A stretch of DNA of 64,000 nt, taken from assembly GCF_014192375.1 (NCBI RefSeq), contig NZ_JACHXV010000005.1, forward strand, positions 1 to 64,000, in the 5' to 3' direction. The first letter of the stretch is position 1. Each line of letters starts with the position of its first letter. This stretch comes from Endobacter medicaginis (lineage in GTDB: Bacteria > Pseudomonadota > Alphaproteobacteria > Acetobacterales > Acetobacteraceae). Positions 26,901 to 35,496 of the stretch are shown here, piece by piece. A program made the translations under genes and the position numbers. The notes under the pieces were generated by a model, which was given only the letters and a program-made list of their open reading frames with translations, searched no databases and was not told the DNA's origin.

Positions 26901-28640
26901 CTATAGCCCGAGCCCCCGGTTCCGGGTGAAGCTCCAGTCGATCCCGCCATCGTCGCGTGCGACGCCGGAGACGTGCTGGCCCCGCTGCTTCTCCAGCGAC
27001 GGCGTCCATGGCACGAGCTGGAACTGGAGGCCGTCATCGATCATCGCATAGCGGCCGGAGGCCAGGGCCATGCGTTGCCGATACGTGCCGGTGACATACT
27101 CGCCCGATGCCGACTGACTGAACGTCCGGCCCGTCTCAGCGGCGAGCCGCTCTCCCACTTCGTGAAGCTCGCGGTCCCTGAGTTTCCCGATCAGGTTGCG
27201 CGCCAGGATCACCCCCTGCGTCCGGCGTTCGGCAAGACCCTGCTCAATCAGTTGCTCGGTCCGCCGCTCCATCGCCTCATGCACTTCGGCACCGAACCCC
27301 GCCTGCCCCAATGCAACAGGGTCGCGCGCCACTGCCTGCCGGTCGAGCCAGGTAGCCCCGCGCGCCGTCACCTGATCCTCGATCGACAGGTCGGAACGGA
27401 CGGCCAGCGCCACGCGACGCTGCCCCTTCCTGTCATCGAAGGCGCGAAGCTCCACGACCGACCCCATGCTGCCATCACCGGTCGCGTCGAGATCGGGAAA
27501 ACGGATATGATGCGTGCGGCCATCCACGCCGTCGATGACGGCGTAGGCCGTGCCTTTCAGCTCGTCGTCCAGCCCCCGATCGACCAGCCTGCCGACGACA
27601 GGAACGTCGAGGCTTTCACCCGCCAGGACGTAGCTCGATGTGCTCCGCTCGATCCCGCGCTCCGTCAGCGAGCGGTGGATACGCTTGATGATGTCGCCGC
27701 GCTCCCCGAACTCGCGGAGCGTCGCCTCGGCGGATTCATCCAGCATCCATTGTCCCTGACCGACCTGATGGGCGAGACCGAGCCCCTCCAGGTGGCGCAG
27801 GCGCCCGACCTTCAGGGCCTCGAACGGATCAGGCTGCCGATCCGGCGCTGGCGCCATGTCGATGATGCCGTTGCGGCCCGCATCGCGGGCGAGTTGCCGG
27901 TCGAGCTGGGTCCAGTGCTCGGCGCCGACCTGGCGTTCGAGGGCACGATGGATTTCGACGTCATTGCGTAGCCCGAGTTCCTGCGTCACCAGATCCTGGG
28001 CACGGGCGCGCAGGCCCTCCCGGATATAATCGCGGGAGATCACGAGGTCGCTGCCATCCTCGGCTACGCCCCGCACGAGGATGTGGACATGGGGATGCTG
28101 GGTGTTCCAGTGATCCACCCCCACCCAGTCCAGCTTCGTGCCGAGGTCTTTTTCCATCTGCCCGACCAGTTCGCGGGCATAGCCCTTGAGGTCGGCCATG
28201 TCGGGCGCGTCCTCGGGTGAGATGATGAAACGGAAATGGTGGCGATCATCCTCGCAGCGCTCGGCGAACGCCTTCGGGTCGGCATCGTCGATGCCAGGAC
28301 CGAAGAGCCGCGCCTTCTCGCCGTCCTTCGTCACCCCTTCCCGGCGCAGGTAACGCAGATGGGCGGCGAGCGGCGCCTTGCGCCCGCTGTGGCGCACGAC
28401 ACGGGCCTTGACGGTCACGCGGCGGACACGGCTGGTCAGCAGACGATTGGCCCTGGCTGCTGCGACGCGGCCACGCCCGAAGGACGAGCGGGAACCGCCG
28501 CCGCTGCGGCCCGATCGGAAGCCACCGCCTCCGGCACGCTGGGCCGAGGCGAGGGCCTGGGCGACGAAGGGCTTGAGCCGCTGGGCGCGGGGCGAGCGGA
28601 TGCGGCCCAGACGGGGCTGGAAATCATTCTCGCGGGCCAT
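26901..28640 (-). CDS. rlxS: Relaxase/mobilization nuclease, RlxS (DUF3363) type
   Basis: The frame is open to 28772, but the ATG at 28640 (MARENDFQPRLGRIRSPRAQ) is the likely start, giving 579 residues. After a Gly/Arg-rich basic region come the relaxase motifs: HHFRFIISPEDA near residue 130 and DHWNTQHPHVHILVRG near 175, the HxHxx metal-binding motif III. A long C-terminal DUF3363 region follows. It would nick the transfer origin and pilot the strand. It ends the leftward replication/transfer operon. No type IV secretion or coupling protein genes lie in the window, so the element may be mobilisable rather than self-transmissible. Confidence 0.85.
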   Translation of the reverse strand: MARENDFQPRLGRIRSPRAQRLKPFVAQALASAQRAGGGGFRSGRSGGGSRSSFGRGRVAAARANRLLTSRVRRVTVKARVVRHSGRKAPLAAHLRYLRREGVTKDGEKARLFGPGIDDADPKAFAERCEDDRHHFRFIISPEDAPDMADLKGYARELVGQMEKDLGTKLDWVGVDHWNTQHPHVHILVRGVAEDGSDLVISRDYIREGLRARAQDLVTQELGLRNDVEIHRALERQVGAEHWTQLDRQLARDAGRNGIIDMAPAPDRQPDPFEALKVGRLRHLEGLGLAHQVGQGQWMLDESAEATLREFGERGDIIKRIHRSLTERGIERSTSSYVLAGESLDVPVVGRLVDRGLDDELKGTAYAVIDGVDGRTHHIRFPDLDATGDGSMGSVVELRAFDDRKGQRRVALAVRSDLSIEDQVTARGATWLDRQAVARDPVALGQAGFGAEVHEAMERRTEQLIEQGLAERRTQGVILARNLIGKLRDRELHEVGERLAAETGRTFSQSASGEYVTGTYRQRMALASGRYAMIDDGLQFQLVPWTPSLEKQRGQHVSGVARDDGGIDWSFTRNRGLGL

Positions 28641-28934
28641 TGGCGCCCCCAATGTGCGAAAAAGACAGGTGCAACAAGGAAAAGTAGGGTCGGCAAACAT
28701 TGGCGGAGAGGGAGAAACATTGTGTAGGAAAGGAAAAAACGCTGGAAAACCAACACCCCAACCGAGGCGCAATGTGCGCCCTTTTATCTCGCCTCTCCTT
28801 TGCCCAGACCCAGTGCGGTCCCTGATCCCTGCTACGATCCGTCATGAGAAACGCTGGACCACGCCGGACCACGATTATGCGCTGACCTGCGACCGGCTGC
28901 GAATGGGCGGTAAGGAGAGGCGGATTCGGCATGG
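28641..28934. other. Spacer upstream of the relaxase; possible oriT location
   Basis: About 290 bases without a convincing gene. A short hairpin GGCGCA-ATG-TGCGCC at 28766-28780 is followed on the plus strand by CTTTT. Relaxase genes often adjoin their oriT, so this is one of two places to look; no known nic consensus is recognised. Confidence 0.35.
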
Positions 28935-29606
28935 TCATGGTGCCGACTCCCTGTCAGAAACCGTCACGAACAGGCCAGCGGAGTGCGGTGCAATAGGCAA
29001 CAGATCGCGTGCGGTGATGTTGGCAGACGCATCGTTCGCGCGTGCGAAAAAGATCGGCGCGCGTCTCCAGGCCAGGGGATCGGGACGCGCCGCCGGAAGC
29101 GGTATTGCGTCACCGTTCTGGCCGAGAAGAGGCAGAAGACCGGCGACATAGGCGAGGGTTTCGGGCGGCAGCGGACGTTGCCGATCGCGGAAGTCCTCGT
29201 AGCGTCCCGGTCCGGCATTATAGGCTGCGAGAAACCCCGGTGATCCGTAGCGATCGTGCATCTCGCGCAGATACGCGGCACCCGCGAGAATGTTGTCATG
29301 CACATCGAATGGATCACTTCCCAGCCCATAGCGGACACGCAGGTCGGCTCAGGTCGCGGGCATGATCTGCATGAGGCCGAGCGCGCCTTTCGACGAAATC
29401 GCACTGGTATCACCGCCGCTTTCAGCACGCATCACCGCCCGTATCCAGGTGGTAGGAACGTCGAAACGGCGGACTGCCTCAGCGATTTGGGCAGCAAAAG
29501 AATCGGTGTCGGCGAGTGTCGAAACCGACGCCGCCCGTGTCTGGTCGGCAGCAGCTAATACGCCGATCGCGGTGATGCCGACAGCGAGGAAGAACGCGGG
29601 TCGCAT
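28935..29606 (-). pseudogene. Lytic transglycosylase (SLT) with an in-frame TGA stop
   Basis: The first part (29606-29349) encodes a signal peptide, then ESGGDTSAISSKGALGLMQI and MPAT, the catalytic-Glu and GLMQIMPAT motifs of SLT-type murein lyases, followed by TGA at 29351-29349. Directly after the stop the same frame continues ADLRVRYGLGSDPFDVHDNI and LAGAAYLREMHDRYG...FLAAYNAGPG, the rest of the domain. The expected residue at the stop is tryptophan (MPATW), so one G-to-A change turned TGG into TGA. Such enzymes open the cell wall for conjugation machinery. It lies in the repA-rlxS operon. Confidence 0.85.
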
Positions 29607-29610
29607 CGTC

Positions 29611-29949
29611 TCAATCTCCTCTTTCGGCGCGCTTTGACGGGCGCGTCCAGTTCAGCACCCAGACCGCGCGGTCGTCGGCGGTGCGGAAGAGATTGGCCCG
29701 GATGGGCTGCGTGAAGGCGGGATCGTCGAGTGCTACGGCGACGTATTCACCGGCCCTCTCGCCGGTGCGTTTCCAGCCTGCGCCGACCTCCGGACCGTCG
29801 GCATCGGTGAGATGGATGCGATAATCCGGTGCATGTTCGGCGTCGGAAAAATCGGCCGGAATGAGGATAAGATCCTGCGTCACGGTAAGGGTGCGAATAC
29901 GCCCGGCAAAGCCGGTTTTGGTGCGGGTGAAAAGACCGATCTGTGCCAT
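29611..29949 (-). CDS. DUF736-family protein
   Basis: The ATG at 29949 (MAQIGLFTRTKTGFAGRIRT) is chosen because it starts the family domain; upstream in-frame sequence overlaps traF. The 112 residues form a small beta-rich fold with DYRIHLTDADGPEVGAGWKR and the end RTADDRAVWVLNWTRPSKR. DUF736 proteins are plasmid-borne and of unknown function. A second DUF736 gene is at 36455-36781. Confidence 0.85.
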   Translation of the reverse strand: MAQIGLFTRTKTGFAGRIRTLTVTQDLILIPADFSDAEHAPDYRIHLTDADGPEVGAGWKRTGERAGEYVAVALDDPAFTQPIRANLFRTADDRAVWVLNWTRPSKRAERGD

Positions 29950-29950
29950 C

Positions 29951-30508
29951 TTAGTGTCCTTTCGCGGATGGATTGGAGGATAAGGCGACGGCCTGGCCGC
30001 TCCCGGATGGAAGCCAGACCGGAGTGGCTCGGCCGATGACGGTGGAGAGGGGCAGCGCGCCAAAATATCGGCCATCGAGACTGCGTGGCTCGGCCGGATT
30101 CATGACGAAGACCTGGCCGGGATCGAGGTGTTGGCAACCCCGCCAGACGGGCAGCGGGCGACCACGATGATCGACGGATCGCGCGTCGCCAGCGAATTTT
30201 CCGTCGATGGTGATGCGTTGTCCGGTACGGCACACGAACTGCCCTGCGATGGCCGCTACAGGTTTGAGCAGGGGCACACCGAGAGGGAGGTAGCCGCGCG
30301 TCGCCAGCAGCATCGCCTCGCGCTCGGGCAGACGGACAGCGGCCAGATCGCCGACATGCGGCGCAGGGTCCGTGTGCAGCCGATAAAGCCCGACGGGCAC
30401 GCTCGCCGTTTCGTTCCAGATCAGCCGGGGCATAGGATGCAGGGCCAGCGAAACGCCCACACCGAGCACCGCGAAATAGGTGGCGAAGAACCAGCCACGC
30501 CGGGTCAT
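29951..30508 (-). CDS. traF: TraF-like S26 signal peptidase
   Basis: The 185-residue protein has one N-terminal membrane helix, then NETASVPVGLYRL with the catalytic serine near residue 36 and LLKPVAAIAGQ with the catalytic lysine near 82, then MNPAEPRSLDGRYFG. This is the TraF/TrhF branch of the S26 peptidases, which process or cyclise conjugative pilins. It lies in the repA-rlxS operon, overlapping the DUF2840 gene by four bases. Confidence 0.85.
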   Translation of the reverse strand: MTRRGWFFATYFAVLGVGVSLALHPMPRLIWNETASVPVGLYRLHTDPAPHVGDLAAVRLPEREAMLLATRGYLPLGVPLLKPVAAIAGQFVCRTGQRITIDGKFAGDARSVDHRGRPLPVWRGCQHLDPGQVFVMNPAEPRSLDGRYFGALPLSTVIGRATPVWLPSGSGQAVALSSNPSAKGH

Positions 30509-31005
30509 GACGTCACCTGCCGCCGCTTGAGCCAGGCTGCGTGCTGCTCGCGCGTGTAGCTGCGGGGCTCATGTCCGGCAGTGATGCGATGGTGGAGATG
30601 CCGCCAGTAATCGGGCGCGGCATCCGCCGGGTCGATGCCCAGCGCGTCAACAGCGTCGATCGCCCGAAGCACGCGCTCGACCCTCGGCCAGCTATCGACA
30701 CGCAGGAGGATTTCGCCACCGGGACGCACAAATGGCAGAGTCTGGAATGGACTTCCTGCTTCCACCGCCCGCACGATGTCCACGCGGGAGACCGTGGCTC
30801 CCAGATCGTTCGACGCCCAGCGGACGAAGGCGAAGATGCTGCCCGGCGCGAAACTGGAAATGCGGCGGCGACCATCAAGGATCTGTTCGTCAACGCGGTG
30901 GCCGAAGCGCAACCAGTGCTCGATACGCTTCTCGATCCAGGTCAGTTCGACATGGGTCAGCGACGCCGCGCGGCGATGCGGCGGCGTAGAAAATCGTCCG
31001 TTCAT
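30505..31005 (-). CDS. DUF2840-family plasmid protein
   Basis: The 166-residue protein contains THVELTWIEKRIEHWLRFG near the start and FAFVRWASNDLGATVSRVDI in the middle, characteristic of DUF2840 proteins found beside traF and parA in alphaproteobacterial plasmids. No signal peptide or membrane helix. Function unknown; position suggests a role in transfer or maintenance. It overlaps both neighbours by four bases. Confidence 0.8.
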   Translation of the reverse strand: MNGRFSTPPHRRAASLTHVELTWIEKRIEHWLRFGHRVDEQILDGRRRISSFAPGSIFAFVRWASNDLGATVSRVDIVRAVEAGSPFQTLPFVRPGGEILLRVDSWPRVERVLRAIDAVDALGIDPADAAPDYWRHLHHRITAGHEPRSYTREQHAAWLKRRQVTS

Positions 31006-31244
31006 GGCACGTCTCCGGGATTGTCAGGGAACTCACGGGCGAGCAGCGCGCGCAGCATGTCGGCGACGGTCATGCCGCGCTGGAACGCCGCGACCTTGAT
31101 GCGGGCGCGCAGCGCCGGCGTGACGTCGATGGTCAGCCGGGCGGTGAAGTGGTTGGCAGCCGCAGGCTTGTCCGGCGCCTTGACCCAGCGTTCCGGGTCG
31201 GCGGGGCGCGACGCGAAGCCGGGTAGCGTGCGACGCTCTGTCAT
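31002..31244 (-). CDS. Ribbon-helix-helix protein, putative partition partner
   Basis: The 80-residue basic protein has a flexible N-terminus and a C-terminal ribbon-helix-helix pattern (FTARLTIDVTPALRARIKVA, then RGMTVADMLRALLAREF). Small RHH proteins act as ParG-like centromere binders and repressors for ParA. Here a methyltransferase gene separates it from parA, and a full-size ParB is encoded 12 kb away, so whether it is the ParA partner is open. Confidence 0.7.
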   Translation of the reverse strand: MTERRTLPGFASRPADPERWVKAPDKPAAANHFTARLTIDVTPALRARIKVAAFQRGMTVADMLRALLAREFPDNPGDVP

Positions 31245-31984
31245 GGCGATATTCCCTCGCCGAGCGGCAGCACGGACGCGATACGGTCGCGCGCTTTCTG
31301 CGCCATGACAGGATCGATCTCGCAGCCGACATAGCGCCGACCGGCGAGCCGACAGGCGACGCCAGCAGCCCCCGAGCCGGCGAACCAGTCGCCCACCAGG
31401 CCACCCGGTGGGCAGCTCGTGCGGATCAGGATCTCCAGCAACGCCACCGGCTTCTCGGTCGGGTGGATGGCCCGGCCATGCGTATTACGGACCGGAATCA
31501 CGGAGCGCATCAGGCGCGGGCCACCGTCCTCGCTGACGTAACGACCGGCATCGATCCGACCCATGTGGGGCGGCCGGTGTTTCCGTCGTACCGTGCGTGC
31601 CCGTGCGTCGGACGTGGTCGGAACCACGTTGTAGACGGCGCGCCAGGGCGTATCGTCGCGATAGAACTGGACGATCAGTTCATGCACGCGCCGGAACCGA
31701 TCGGCATGGAAGCTGGAACCGTTCTGCTTCTCCCAGACCAGTTCCTGGGCATATTTCCAGCCCGCATTCCGAAATGCCGCGTTGGATGCAAGGAAACTCC
31801 GCAGGGAGCCGAAAACCCAGAGCGAGCCGCTGGGTTTCAGGGCAGCGAGCGCCTTGCCGGGCCAATCCGCTATGCGCCGGTCCCATGCGAGCGACGTATC
31901 GCCATAGGGGGGATCGACCAGGATCATGTCGTAGGGGCCGTGCCAGGGCATCAGGAGCGCGCTGTCGCCGGTCAGCAGGGTCAT
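31241..31984 (-). CDS. Orphan site-specific DNA methyltransferase
   Basis: The 247-residue protein carries the catalytic motif DPPYGD at about residues 24-29, near the N-terminus, and the S-adenosylmethionine motif WFAGSGAAGVACRLAGRRYV towards the C-terminus. The order with DPPY first fits the beta class of N4-cytosine or N6-adenine enzymes. No restriction enzyme is adjacent. It is embedded between parA and the RHH gene with four-base overlaps on both sides, so it is coexpressed with the replication genes and could mark the origin. Confidence 0.85.
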   Translation of the reverse strand: MTLLTGDSALLMPWHGPYDMILVDPPYGDTSLAWDRRIADWPGKALAALKPSGSLWVFGSLRSFLASNAAFRNAGWKYAQELVWEKQNGSSFHADRFRRVHELIVQFYRDDTPWRAVYNVVPTTSDARARTVRRKHRPPHMGRIDAGRYVSEDGGPRLMRSVIPVRNTHGRAIHPTEKPVALLEILIRTSCPPGGLVGDWFAGSGAAGVACRLAGRRYVGCEIDPVMAQKARDRIASVLPLGEGISP

Positions 31985-32619
31985 GACACCAGCCCCCCAA
32001 TCTCGGCTGTCAGTGCGGCGATTTCGCGGGCGGCAATCCCCTGCGGGCGCAAGTCGCAGACCAAGCGGCCGGTGCGCGCCATGTCGGCGAACGCGACCCG
32101 CTGGCCGATCCGCGCTGCCAGCGCCGCCGGCTCATGCCCCACCAGCGCCAGCCGGGTTTCGCGGGCGATCACCGTGCGCGCGGCGCAGCGGTTCAGCACG
32201 AAACGGGCCAGCAGACCGGGACGGAAGAGCCGCGCTTCCGCCAGCAGCCGCAGCATTTCGGCCGAGGCCCAGCCGTCGAACGGCGAAGGCTGCACCGGGA
32301 TCAGCACCAGATCGGCCGCCAGCAGGGCGGAGCGCAGCAGCGCCGCCACCCGAGGCGGACCGTCGATGACGACGTGATCCACCCCCTGAGCCAGTTCCGG
32401 CGCCTCGTGATGCAGCGTGTCGCGCGCCAGGCCGATCACGCCGAACAGGCGGGGCAGTCCCTCCCGTGCGCGCTGCGCCGACCAGTCCAGCGCCGAGCCC
32501 TGCGGGTCGGCATCGATGACCGTCACGCGCCGGCCTTCCCGAGCCCATTGGCCCGCGAGATGCAGCGCCAGCGTCGTCTTGCCGACGCCGCCCTTCTGGT
32601 TGAGGAGGGCCACGATCAT
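31981..32619 (-). CDS. parA: ParA-family partition ATPase
   Basis: The 212-residue ATPase has the deviant Walker A KGGVGKTT at residues 9-16, ADPQGS near 37 and DHVVIDGPP near 82. No N-terminal DNA-binding extension, so it belongs to the short ParA type. It overlaps repA upstream and the methyltransferase downstream by four bases each. Confidence 0.92.
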   Translation of the reverse strand: MIVALLNQKGGVGKTTLALHLAGQWAREGRRVTVIDADPQGSALDWSAQRAREGLPRLFGVIGLARDTLHHEAPELAQGVDHVVIDGPPRVAALLRSALLAADLVLIPVQPSPFDGWASAEMLRLLAEARLFRPGLLARFVLNRCAARTVIARETRLALVGHEPAALAARIGQRVAFADMARTGRLVCDLRPQGIAAREIAALTAEIGGLVS

Positions 32620-33707
32620 GGCCCGTCTCCGCGTGCTTTTGGGCCGGAAACGGAGGGACCAGGGCCGTTATCCGCAAGGCGGCCCGCCCCATCAACATAA
32701 GAGTTAGATTCTAAGTTAGATAAGTTAAGGGCCGGAATCGCCGTTTCAGGCCAAAGACTTAGCTGCGATTCGTGCGTGCGAAGTCCCGATAGTCCTGCGT
32801 GTGATGTCCCGATAAGGGTTGCGTGTGAAATCCCGATACCATTCACATGGTTATCCACAGGAATTGTGGATAAGTCGGCCGGTAGGATGCGGAGCAATTC
32901 GCGCGCGCCGTCGCGCTCGATGCCCAGGCGATAGCCGGGCAACGACTGGCGGGCGGCGATATGCCGGATCTGGATGGCGAAATCCGAGACACGCACCAGG
33001 CTGCCGGATTTCGCATGCAGATGGGCGATCTCGAAGGTCCAGCCCGCACGCTGGCGGCCAGCATGCTTGCGGGCGATGCGATAGAGCCAGCGTTCGATGC
33101 CGCCGGTGAGGCGGAAATAGGCCGGGTCGATGGCAAGCACGAGCGAGCGGTCGATCACGCCGCGATAGAACCATTCGGGAATGACGATCTCGACACCAGC
33201 GGCGCGGCCCGTCTGGCTGGCACAGATCTCCCATTCGGTGATCCAGGAGAACTGCTGACGGCGCCAGTTCTGGCCGTTGCGGATCGTAGTGGCGACCACG
33301 GTGGACTGGAGCCGGGTCAGTGCCGCCTTGAGTAGCCCATAATCCCGCGCTCCCGTCTGACGCCCGATACTGCTCAGAAGCTGATAGGGCGTGAAGCGCA
33401 GGAAGCGCGATGTCGTAAGACCAAGATTTTCCGCCTCGACGATCTGGCTGGCGGCCCAGATCAGCACATCGGCGTCCCAGATCGTCGCCATGCCATGGTC
33501 GGGCATGCCGAAGACTTCGACACGGACGTCACCGGCTTCATAGAAGATCGGCACCGTGCGCTTTGTCTTCGCGAGCGAGAAGAACGGTCGCTCCATCAGG
33601 TCGCGCTGATCGCGCGGGCTGGCATCCCCGCCGGAGACCACGAACGGGTCGAGCCTGTTGCGTTCGCTTGCGCGCCTGGAACGCGGAATACCCGGCGCGG
33701 CATTCAT
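32616..33707 (-). CDS. repA: Replication initiator RepA (RPA type)
   Basis: The 363-residue protein belongs to the replication initiator protein A group: DLMERPFFSLAKTKRTVPIF near residue 37, then ADVLIWAASQIVEAENLGL and a winged-helix region (RFTPYQLLSSIGRQTGARDY). The first 300 residues hold the family domain. The C-terminal 60 residues are low-complexity and coincide with DNA repeats that look like the origin (see 32699-32873). It overlaps the HTH gene upstream and parA downstream by four bases. Confidence 0.9.
   Translation of the reverse strand: MNAAPGIPRSRRASERNRLDPFVVSGGDASPRDQRDLMERPFFSLAKTKRTVPIFYEAGDVRVEVFGMPDHGMATIWDADVLIWAASQIVEAENLGLTTSRFLRFTPYQLLSSIGRQTGARDYGLLKAALTRLQSTVVATTIRNGQNWRRQQFSWITEWEICASQTGRAAGVEIVIPEWFYRGVIDRSLVLAIDPAYFRLTGGIERWLYRIARKHAGRQRAGWTFEIAHLHAKSGSLVRVSDFAIQIRHIAARQSLPGYRLGIERDGARELLRILPADLSTIPVDNHVNGIGISHATLIGTSHAGLSGLRTHESQLSLWPETAIPALNLSNLESNSYVDGAGRLADNGPGPSVSGPKARGDGP
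32699..32873. other. oriV: Probable replication origin inside the 3' end of repA
   Basis: Three 19-bp direct repeats with consensus TGCGTGTGAAGTCCCGATA lie at 32773-32791, 32796-32814 and 32820-32838. Next to them are two perfect DnaA boxes in opposite orientation, TTATCCACA at 32851-32859 and TGTGGATAA at 32865-32873. On the other side is an A/T-rich tract with three AGTTA-type repeats at 32699-32730. Iterons, DnaA boxes and a melting region in this order are typical of iteron plasmid origins. All of it is also coding sequence for the RepA tail. Confidence 0.75.
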
Positions 33708-33955
33708 CGTGGGTCATGCCCGGCGGCACGCGCCGCGTCATAATTCGGGTCGGAGGTGGATTTGCACGCACCGGCGGCTGCCCATACGTCGAGGTCATCG
33801 ATCAGATAGACGACGCGACCACCAAGCTTGCGGAACGTCGGTCCTGTACCGTGGCAGCGATATTTTTCCAGTGTGCGCGGCGAAAGTCCGAGAATTTGCG
33901 CAGCCTCATGGGTGCGCAGATAGCGCGCCGGTGAGGGCGTGGGTCTGTTGAGCAT
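33704..33955 (-). CDS. AlpA/MerR-like helix-turn-helix protein
   Basis: The 83-residue protein has a single DNA-binding domain of the excisionase/AlpA type: YLRTHEAAQILGLSPRTLEK and the wing GPTFRKLGGRVVYLIDDLDV. It heads the repA-parA-rlxS operon, overlapping repA by four bases, and most likely regulates it. Confidence 0.85.
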   Translation of the reverse strand: MLNRPTPSPARYLRTHEAAQILGLSPRTLEKYRCHGTGPTFRKLGGRVVYLIDDLDVWAAAGACKSTSDPNYDAARAAGHDPR

Positions 33956-34177
33956 GATATGCCTCCGTCCGGTTTTGAAGCGTCGCGGCGAAGTCGCGGC
34001 GGATCGGGATGACGGTGGCGAAGAAAGCAGGCGTTGGGGGTGGACGAAGATTTTTCAGACTCAGTGTCCACCTTCGGCGGACCATGACGCGCGCAAGAGT
34101 TACCGTGCGCAGCCGGGCGCAGGCCAGCGTCGAAAAAATGGAGGGAAACAGCGCAGGAGAGCGAAAAACGGCTGATG

Positions 34178-34964
34178 CTATTTGCCGTGTAAGAAATCCA
34201 GGTAACCGCCGTTTACCCGGTTCTCTGCGTCCTGAATCAGGCGATCCGCAAAGCGCCGCGCCGCAGTGTTCTTCCACTCGATGGAAGGTAAAATCGCCTG
34301 CCATGAACGGCCGGCGGCTATGGCGACCTCACGTGGGCCGCCACCAATTTCCTGAATGTCGAAGGCGATCAGAAGCTGAATCTGCCGCGCACGCTGGAGC
34401 GGCGTGAGCTGGAGCGCGCGTGGAAGCAGGGCAACGCGGCTGCCACGCAGATGCCGGAAAAAGCGCAACGCCACGTCGAGACGAAGCTCGCCGGCAGCGT
34501 CCAGCGGCAGCAGCACGGCGGGGCGTTGCAAGGCCGAAGGGTCCAGAAGCCGAAGAAAGAGATCGCCAACCGCGTCGCCGATCGTAAGCCACCCGCCATC
34601 CGCATCGTCGTGACGGGCCAGGATATTCCCCAGCATGGCGGGTTCGATCGGGGTCACCGTCGCGAAACCCGAGGGTGCCGGCGTGAGAATCAGCGTGGCC
34701 GGGGAGACCTCGGGCCTCCAGACCATGCGGCCGCGGCGGGCGGGTTCATCGGGAGCATGGACAAAAGCCCAACCCCCAGCGTTCGGCGAACGCCGCGCGC
34801 TCTGCGGCGGCGTCCGTTGCCCGGCGGGCGATGCGTCGTTGCAGGCGGGCATACTCGCGACGGTACGTCGCGTTGCGGCGCAGGAACTCGACGGCGAAAC
34901 CGGAACGGTCCAGAGTGCTGATACGGTCGCGTATTTCCTGTGAACGCCAGAAGGATGTCGGCAT
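34178..34964 (-). pseudogene. DUF6499/DUF2285 (RovC-like) regulator, frameshifted
   Basis: The ATG at 34964, behind a GGAGG, opens MPTSFWRSQEIRDRISTLDR and runs through EFLRRNATYRREY to ERWGLGF, then shifts into a stop at 34746. The second half of the family (FVHAPDEPARRGRMVWRPE... to GGYLDFLHGK) continues in another frame down to 34178. Removing one T from the TTTT run (plus-strand AAAA at 34763-34766) restores a continuous protein. The C-terminal half is a DUF2285/RovC-type DNA-binding domain. Either a recent frameshift, a sequencing error in a homopolymer, or slippage. Confidence 0.75.
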
Positions 34965-35102
34965 GGTGACCTCCCTGTCTGGCCCCTCATACGGCAAGGG
35001 GGCAGCCTCAATTAGCCGGATCGGAACCGCGAGCGCATAGACCCTGATTTTCTATTGGGGAGAGTGCCGTGGGGGACCAGCGCGTGGGCCGGCGAAGCCC
35101 GG

Positions 35103-35366
35103 CTATTGCAGGCGCGGCTCCAGCAAATGCCGGTAGCCGGCTTTGGTCATCCAGCGCGCCCGTGCAAGATGGTTGTCGTAAACAGCCCTGGCGCGCACGG
35201 GTTCACAGACAGGATCGATTTTGAACAGCACCGCAACGACTTCGCGCCAGTCGGCACCTTCCTCGTCGGCGATCAGGAGGCGGAGATAAAGGTCGAGATG
35301 CTGCTCGTCATAGGCGTTCACACGCGCCGTCAGAGGCGGGTGATCCTGGAAGGATGGGTGGGTCAT
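35103..35366 (-). CDS. DUF2285/RovC-like DNA-binding protein
   Basis: The ATG at 35366 gives 87 residues that are one domain: PPLTARVNAYDEQHLDLYLR, then EEGADWREVVAVLFKIDP and RARWMTKAGYRHLLE. This is the RovC-like DNA-binding domain (formerly DUF2285), common on alphaproteobacterial plasmids and islands where it regulates transfer genes. Upstream in-frame sequence is not family-like. Confidence 0.8.
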   Translation of the reverse strand: MTHPSFQDHPPLTARVNAYDEQHLDLYLRLLIADEEGADWREVVAVLFKIDPVCEPVRARAVYDNHLARARWMTKAGYRHLLEPRLQ

Positions 35367-35496
35367 GACGATCCCTCGTGATAGCGCTGTTGGATCGGTT
35401 CGATAACAAATTCGTGGAATGACGACCGTTCGACGGTTCCGCGCTGACGCAAAAAACAACGCGGGGCCGAGTGGGAAGGCTGCGCGGCCAGGCCGA

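Noticed and set aside
28766-28785. Hairpin followed by CTTTT as a terminator
   Set aside because: Short stem, weak T-run and no plus-strand gene upstream; kept only as a possible oriT feature.
34031-34072. Inverted repeat GGTGGAC / GTCCACC as a regulatory site
   Set aside because: Arms of seven bases with a 20-base loop in G/C-rich DNA are expected by chance, and no gene start fits.
33906-34304. 132-residue minus-strand frame between the HTH gene and the DUF2285 gene
   Set aside because: Overlaps the real regulator in another frame, has no start context and no motif.
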